The notes beneath the pieces were generated by a model that saw only the letters and a list, made by a program, of their open reading frames with translations, was not told the origin of the DNA and did no database searches. Shown here piece after piece: positions 6,830-10,056 of a DNA stretch of 10,056 nucleotides. Source of the stretch: CBDULX01 sp965368175 (GTDB taxonomy: Bacteria; Pseudomonadota; Gammaproteobacteria; SZUA-229); contig CBDULX010000108.1 in the NCBI GenBank assembly GCA_965368175.1, forward strand, positions 1 to 10,056, written 5' to 3'. The first letter of the stretch is position 1. Every line of letters begins with the position of its first letter. A program made the position numbers and the translations under genes.

Positions 6830-7786
6830 ATGCCATTGAAAATTATTTTTGCCGGTACTCCAGATTTTTCTGTCCCTCCTCTGCAAGCGCTGATTAACTC
6901 TGATCATAAGGTGGTGGCTGTTTATACCCAGCCGGATCGACCCGCAGGTCGTGGTCGCAAGCTGGCAGCTGGCCCTGTGAAACAGCTCGCCCTGTCCCAT
7001 GAAATTCCCGTGTTTCAGCCACAAAGTCTGAAAGGTGAAGAGCAGCAAATGCAATTGAAAGCGCTGGATGCCGATTTGATGGTGGTGGTTGCTTACGGTC
7101 TGATTTTACCGCCAGCGGTGCTGGAAGCGCCGCGCCTGGGCTGCATCAATATCCATGCCTCTCTGTTGCCACGCTGGCGTGGTGCCGCCCCTATCCAGCG
7201 AGCTATCCTGGCAGGGGATAAAATTACGGGTATCACCATTATGCAAATGAATGAGGGGCTCGATACCGGGGACATGTTATTTAAAACCGAATGCCCGATT
7301 GAGGCTGAAGACACGGGATCAAGCTTGCATGATCGATTATCTGTGATGGGTGCTAATGCACTGATGCAGGTTTTACCAGATATCATCAACGCTAATGTCG
7401 AGCCACAGTCGCAGGATGATTCACTGGCCTGTTATGCGGATAAACTGCAGAAATCTGAAGCCCAGCTGGACTGGACCCTGGGTGCTCATCAGCTGGCTGC
7501 CAAAGTTCAGGCATTTAACGCCTGGCCGGTAGCCCAGACCGAACTGTTGTATAAGGGTAAAAGTAGTGTGCTTCGGGTGTGGAGGGCAATTGCAATGGGT
7601 CTGGAAAATACCGGCAAAGGTTACCCTGGGGAGGTGCTGGCCTGCAATAAGCAGGGCATAGATGTTGTCACCGGTGAAGGTGTTTTGCGTCTGCTGGAAG
7701 TTCAGTTGCCCGGCGGTAAACCGATGGCCGTGAAGGATTTCATCAATGCGCATGATCTGAGTGGTCTGGTTCTGGGACATGGATGA
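6830..7786 (+). CDS. fmt: Methionyl-tRNA formyltransferase
   Basis: The enzyme transfers a formyl group from 10-formyl-tetrahydrofolate to initiator Met-tRNA, the step whose product Def later undoes. The 318 residues cover the whole family length. The N-terminal Rossmann domain has FAGTPDFSVPPL (7-18), the tRNA-contact loop QPDRPAGRGRKL (34-45) and the catalytic NIHASLLPRWRGAAPIQRAI (107-126) with N107 and H109; D145 in NEGLDTGDML completes the catalytic set known from E. coli. The C-terminal OB-like domain begins near 206 (YADKLQKSEAQLDW) and includes AFNAWPVAQT. The start ATG abuts the def TAA with no gap and has no clear Shine-Dalgarno, which suggests translational coupling. Confidence 0.98.
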   Translation: MPLKIIFAGTPDFSVPPLQALINSDHKVVAVYTQPDRPAGRGRKLAAGPVKQLALSHEIPVFQPQSLKGEEQQMQLKALDADLMVVVAYGLILPPAVLEAPRLGCINIHASLLPRWRGAAPIQRAILAGDKITGITIMQMNEGLDTGDMLFKTECPIEAEDTGSSLHDRLSVMGANALMQVLPDIINANVEPQSQDDSLACYADKLQKSEAQLDWTLGAHQLAAKVQAFNAWPVAQTELLYKGKSSVLRVWRAIAMGLENTGKGYPGEVLACNKQGIDVVTGEGVLRLLEVQLPGGKPMAVKDFINAHDLSGLVLGHG

Positions 7787-9077
7787 TTCCAGAACGCTCA
7801 TGGCTTCCCGGCGGGTGGCGCTCAATATCCTGCTGGCGGTAATTCAACGGGGGGAATCTCTGTCCACCGCCATGCCCCATGGTAATCGTAACCTGCCTGC
7901 AAGGGATCAGGCCTTCGTACAGATGCTGGTATATGGGGTGTTGCGCCATTACTGGCGGTTGCAGGCGCTGATGACACCCTTGCTGAAAAAGAAATTCAAG
8001 GACAAGGAACGGGATCTCGAGTTACTGATTATGCTCGGCATATTCCAGTTAATGGATACTCGGGTGCCGGACTATGCCTCGGTGGATGCGGTCGTGGGGC
8101 TGACTCGTAAAATTGGTAAATCCTGGGCCAGTGGACTGGTGAATGGCGTTCTGCGAAATTTTATTCGCCAGCAACAGGAACTTGAGTCAAAAATTCACAG
8201 CAAACCCCAGGCGGAATACGACCATCCGCAGTGGATGATTGATCAGGTTCGCAAGGACTGGCCGGAACAATGGCAGGATATTCTGGCCGCCAATAACCAG
8301 CACCCGCCCATGACCTTGCGGGTTAATCGACAGAAAATTTCAGTTGAAGATTATCAGGCCAAACTGAATCAGGTTACACAACGTCAGGGTACAGCATTGA
8401 TTTTGCAGCAACCGACTCTGGCACAGGCTTTGCCCGGATATGCTGAAGGCTGGTTTTCGGTGCAGGATGCCGGTGCCCAGCTGGCGGCAGAATTAATGGA
8501 TTTGCAGCCCGGGCAAACAGTTCTGGATTGCTGTGCAGCACCTGGGGGTAAAACCTGTCACATACTGGAGCTGGAGCCCTCGCTGAATTTACTGGCGCTG
8601 GATATCTCCGATGAACGGCTGGACAGGGTTCGGGAAAACCTTGAGCGACTGGGTCTGCAGGCCGAGTGTCGTCCCGGCGACGCACTAGAGCCTGATGGCT
8701 GGTGGGATGGGCAGTTGTATGATCGAATTTTACTGGATGTGCCCTGTTCGGCTTCGGGCGTGATTCGGCGCCATCCAGATATCAAATTGCTGCGGCGAAA
8801 AACTGATCTGCCTGCTCTGGTGGAAATCCAGCAGAAAATTCTGCGAGCCATCTGGCCCATGCTTAAGCCAGGGGCTAAACTGTTATATGTGACCTGCTCC
8901 ATCTTCAGGTCAGAGAATGAACAACAAATCGAAGCGTTTGTGCAACAAATGGATGATGTACAGTTGCTGGATATGCCGGATCATTTTGGCAAGCCATGTT
9001 CCTATGGACGACAAATTTTACCGGGACAGGATAATATGGATGGTTTCTATTATTGCCTGCTGGGTAAAAATTATTAA
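7779..9077 (+). CDS. rsmB: 16S rRNA (cytosine967-C5)-methyltransferase RsmB
   Basis: RsmB (Sun/Fmu) methylates C967 of 16S rRNA using S-adenosylmethionine. From ATG 7779 it has 432 residues: an N-terminal NusB-like RNA-binding domain (about 1-140) and a C-terminal Rossmann methyltransferase. SAM motif I is LDCCAAPGGKT (249-259). Motif IV is DVPCSASGVIRRHPD (320-334) with C323; motif VI is YVTCS (370-374) with catalytic C373. DGFYYCLLGK closes the protein as in the family. Most relatives have DAPC where this has DVPC. The frame extends to a GTG at 7761, but the ATG at 7779 aligns best with the E. coli N-terminus and overlaps fmt by eight bases; ATG 7800 is a third option. The ribosome-binding site is weak, again suggesting coupling to fmt. 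Confidence 0.96.
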   Translation: MDDSRTLMASRRVALNILLAVIQRGESLSTAMPHGNRNLPARDQAFVQMLVYGVLRHYWRLQALMTPLLKKKFKDKERDLELLIMLGIFQLMDTRVPDYASVDAVVGLTRKIGKSWASGLVNGVLRNFIRQQQELESKIHSKPQAEYDHPQWMIDQVRKDWPEQWQDILAANNQHPPMTLRVNRQKISVEDYQAKLNQVTQRQGTALILQQPTLAQALPGYAEGWFSVQDAGAQLAAELMDLQPGQTVLDCCAAPGGKTCHILELEPSLNLLALDISDERLDRVRENLERLGLQAECRPGDALEPDGWWDGQLYDRILLDVPCSASGVIRRHPDIKLLRRKTDLPALVEIQQKILRAIWPMLKPGAKLLYVTCSIFRSENEQQIEAFVQQMDDVQLLDMPDHFGKPCSYGRQILPGQDNMDGFYYCLLGKNY

Positions 9078-9140
9078 TCAGACTGGATTCCAGGTCGAAA
9101 TGGCGTAAACTTCGCTGCAAGATGTAATAGAGTCAGAACA

Positions 9141-10056
9141 ATGAAAATCCTGATACTCGGTGCTGGGCAGGTAGGCTCATCGGTCGCCGCCAATCTTGCA
9201 TCTGAAGCCAATGATATTACCCTGGTGGATAGCAAGACTGAATTGCTTAATGAGCTGCGTGATCGCCTGGATATCCAGACGGTTACTGGAAATGCTGCCC
9301 ATCCGGATGTGTTGCAACAGGCTGGTATCGAAGATACCGATATGCTCATTGCTGTCACCAATAGTGACGAAACTAACATGATTGCATGCCAGGTAGCCTG
9401 GACCCTGCACCACACACCCACCAAAATAGCTCGCATACGTTCCGCTCAGTACCTGGCCCATCAGGAACTGTTCGGCGATCAGGCACTGCCTATCGATGTA
9501 TTGATTAGCCCTGAAGAAATTGTCACAAATTACATCTGCAACATTATTGAATACCCCGGAGCCCTTCAGGTGCTGGAGTTTGCCGGTGGTCGAGCGGTGC
9601 TGGTGGGTTTGCGGGCCTATTATGGCGGGCCGCTGGTTGGGCATCAGTTGCAGGAAATTCGTAAACACACGCCGGATGTGGATACTCGAGTGGCGGCCAT
9701 CTATCGGCGAGGTCGGGCCATTACTCCCATGGGTCATACCGTCATCGAAGCCGATGACGAAGTGTTTTTTATTGCCGCTAGAGAGCATATTCGTGCGGTG
9801 ATGAAAGAATTGCGTCGAGTAGACAGAAAAGCAAAAAGCGTCATCATCGCCGGTGGCGGTAACATAGGTAAGCGTCTGGCCCAGCGCCTCGAAGGTAAAC
9901 ATCAGGTTAAGATTATTGAACGCAATCCTGGTCGAGCGAATCATCTATCGCAGACTCTGGATAAAACCGTAGTGTTGCTGGGTGATGTCTCCAATGAGGA
10001 GTTATTGCTGGAGGAGAATATCGATAGTATGGATATATTCTGTTCAGTGACCAACG
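9141..10056 (+). CDS. trkA: Trk potassium uptake regulator TrkA (incomplete at right edge)
   Basis: TrkA is the peripheral, nucleotide-binding gating subunit of the TrkH/TrkG potassium channel at the inner membrane. Only the first 305 codons are in the window; the family is about 458 residues, so roughly a third is missing and no stop is present. The first RCK_N domain has GAGQVG (7-12) and the acidic residue D30 at the end of the second strand, the NAD(H) signature; LISPEEIVTNYI (121-132) follows. An RCK_C domain spans about 140-220. The second RCK_N starts at AGGGNIGKRLA (237-247) with E260 as the matching acidic residue. The ATG at 9141 gives the standard MKILILGAGQVG opening but has a weak ribosome-binding site. 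It lies 63 bases after rsmB, and no terminator or strong promoter is visible in that gap. Confidence 0.95.
   Translation, partial: MKILILGAGQVGSSVAANLASEANDITLVDSKTELLNELRDRLDIQTVTGNAAHPDVLQQAGIEDTDMLIAVTNSDETNMIACQVAWTLHHTPTKIARIRSAQYLAHQELFGDQALPIDVLISPEEIVTNYICNIIEYPGALQVLEFAGGRAVLVGLRAYYGGPLVGHQLQEIRKHTPDVDTRVAAIYRRGRAITPMGHTVIEADDEVFFIAAREHIRAVMKELRRVDRKAKSVIIAGGGNIGKRLAQRLEGKHQVKIIERNPGRANHLSQTLDKTVVLLGDVSNEELLLEENIDSMDIFCSVTN

Noticed and set aside
7761..7778. GTG at 7761 as the rsmB start
   Set aside because: The six extra residues (VVWFWD) are not family-like and would deepen the overlap with fmt to 26 bases. ATG 7779 aligns with the E. coli N-terminus.
9078..9140. Possible terminator or promoter between rsmB and trkA
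   Set aside because: The only symmetry is a short CTGG-ATT-CCAG without a T-run, and no convincing -10/-35 pair is present.
9177..9944. A 255-codon minus-strand frame
   Set aside because: It is antisense to trkA, which has its two GxGxxG motifs and matching acidic residues in the plus frame. The minus-strand product shows no recognisable motif.
1..10056. CRISPR array, tRNA or rRNA genes, prophage or insertion sequence genes
   Set aside because: No regularly spaced repeats, cloverleaf-like tracts, transposase or integrase motifs were seen on either strand; nearly all the DNA is covered by conserved genes.

Overview
The window looks like ordinary core chromosome of a free-living or symbiotic gammaproteobacterium outside the enteric group. 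The evidence is the gene order: def-fmt-rsmB-trkA on the plus strand, facing away from a LysM protein-dprA-smg-topA-tsaC series on the minus strand. Enterobacteria, Pseudomonas and relatives keep versions of this arrangement. Base composition and coding style look even across the genes, and I see no integrase, transposase, tRNA, rRNA or CRISPR array.

Layout, left to right. Positions 1-199 are mostly non-coding. They hold an imperfect 28-base inverted repeat (73-100 and 152-179) of MITE-like or REP-like character and, at the far left, a possible minus-strand gene start. Next come five minus-strand genes, listed here in transcription order: a TsaP-like LysM lipoprotein (6176-4878), dprA (4841-3747), smg (3724-3251), topA (3219-748) and tsaC (751-200). 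Gaps are 36, 22 and 31 bases, and topA and tsaC overlap by four, so they probably form one operon. A 146-base divergent control region (6177-6322) separates them from def (6323-6829), fmt (6830-7786), rsmB (7779-9077) and trkA (9141 to the right edge, incomplete).

The genes fall into four groups. Def and Fmt are the two enzymes of the N-formyl-methionine cycle: Fmt formylates initiator Met-tRNA and Def removes the formyl group from new proteins. RsmB (16S rRNA m5C967) and TsaC (precursor of tRNA t6A37) modify the translation machinery. TopA relaxes negative supercoils. The LysM protein and DprA suggest type IV pili and processing of incoming DNA. TrkA is the NAD-binding regulator of Trk potassium uptake.

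I do not see an undescribed system here. The points most worth a second look are: a full-length topA without zinc ribbons at the locus where E. coli keeps only the zinc-ribbon fragment yrdD; a TsaC whose normally conserved WPGP motif is replaced; the inverted repeat at the left; and overlapping back-to-back -10 elements with a leader hairpin between the two operons.
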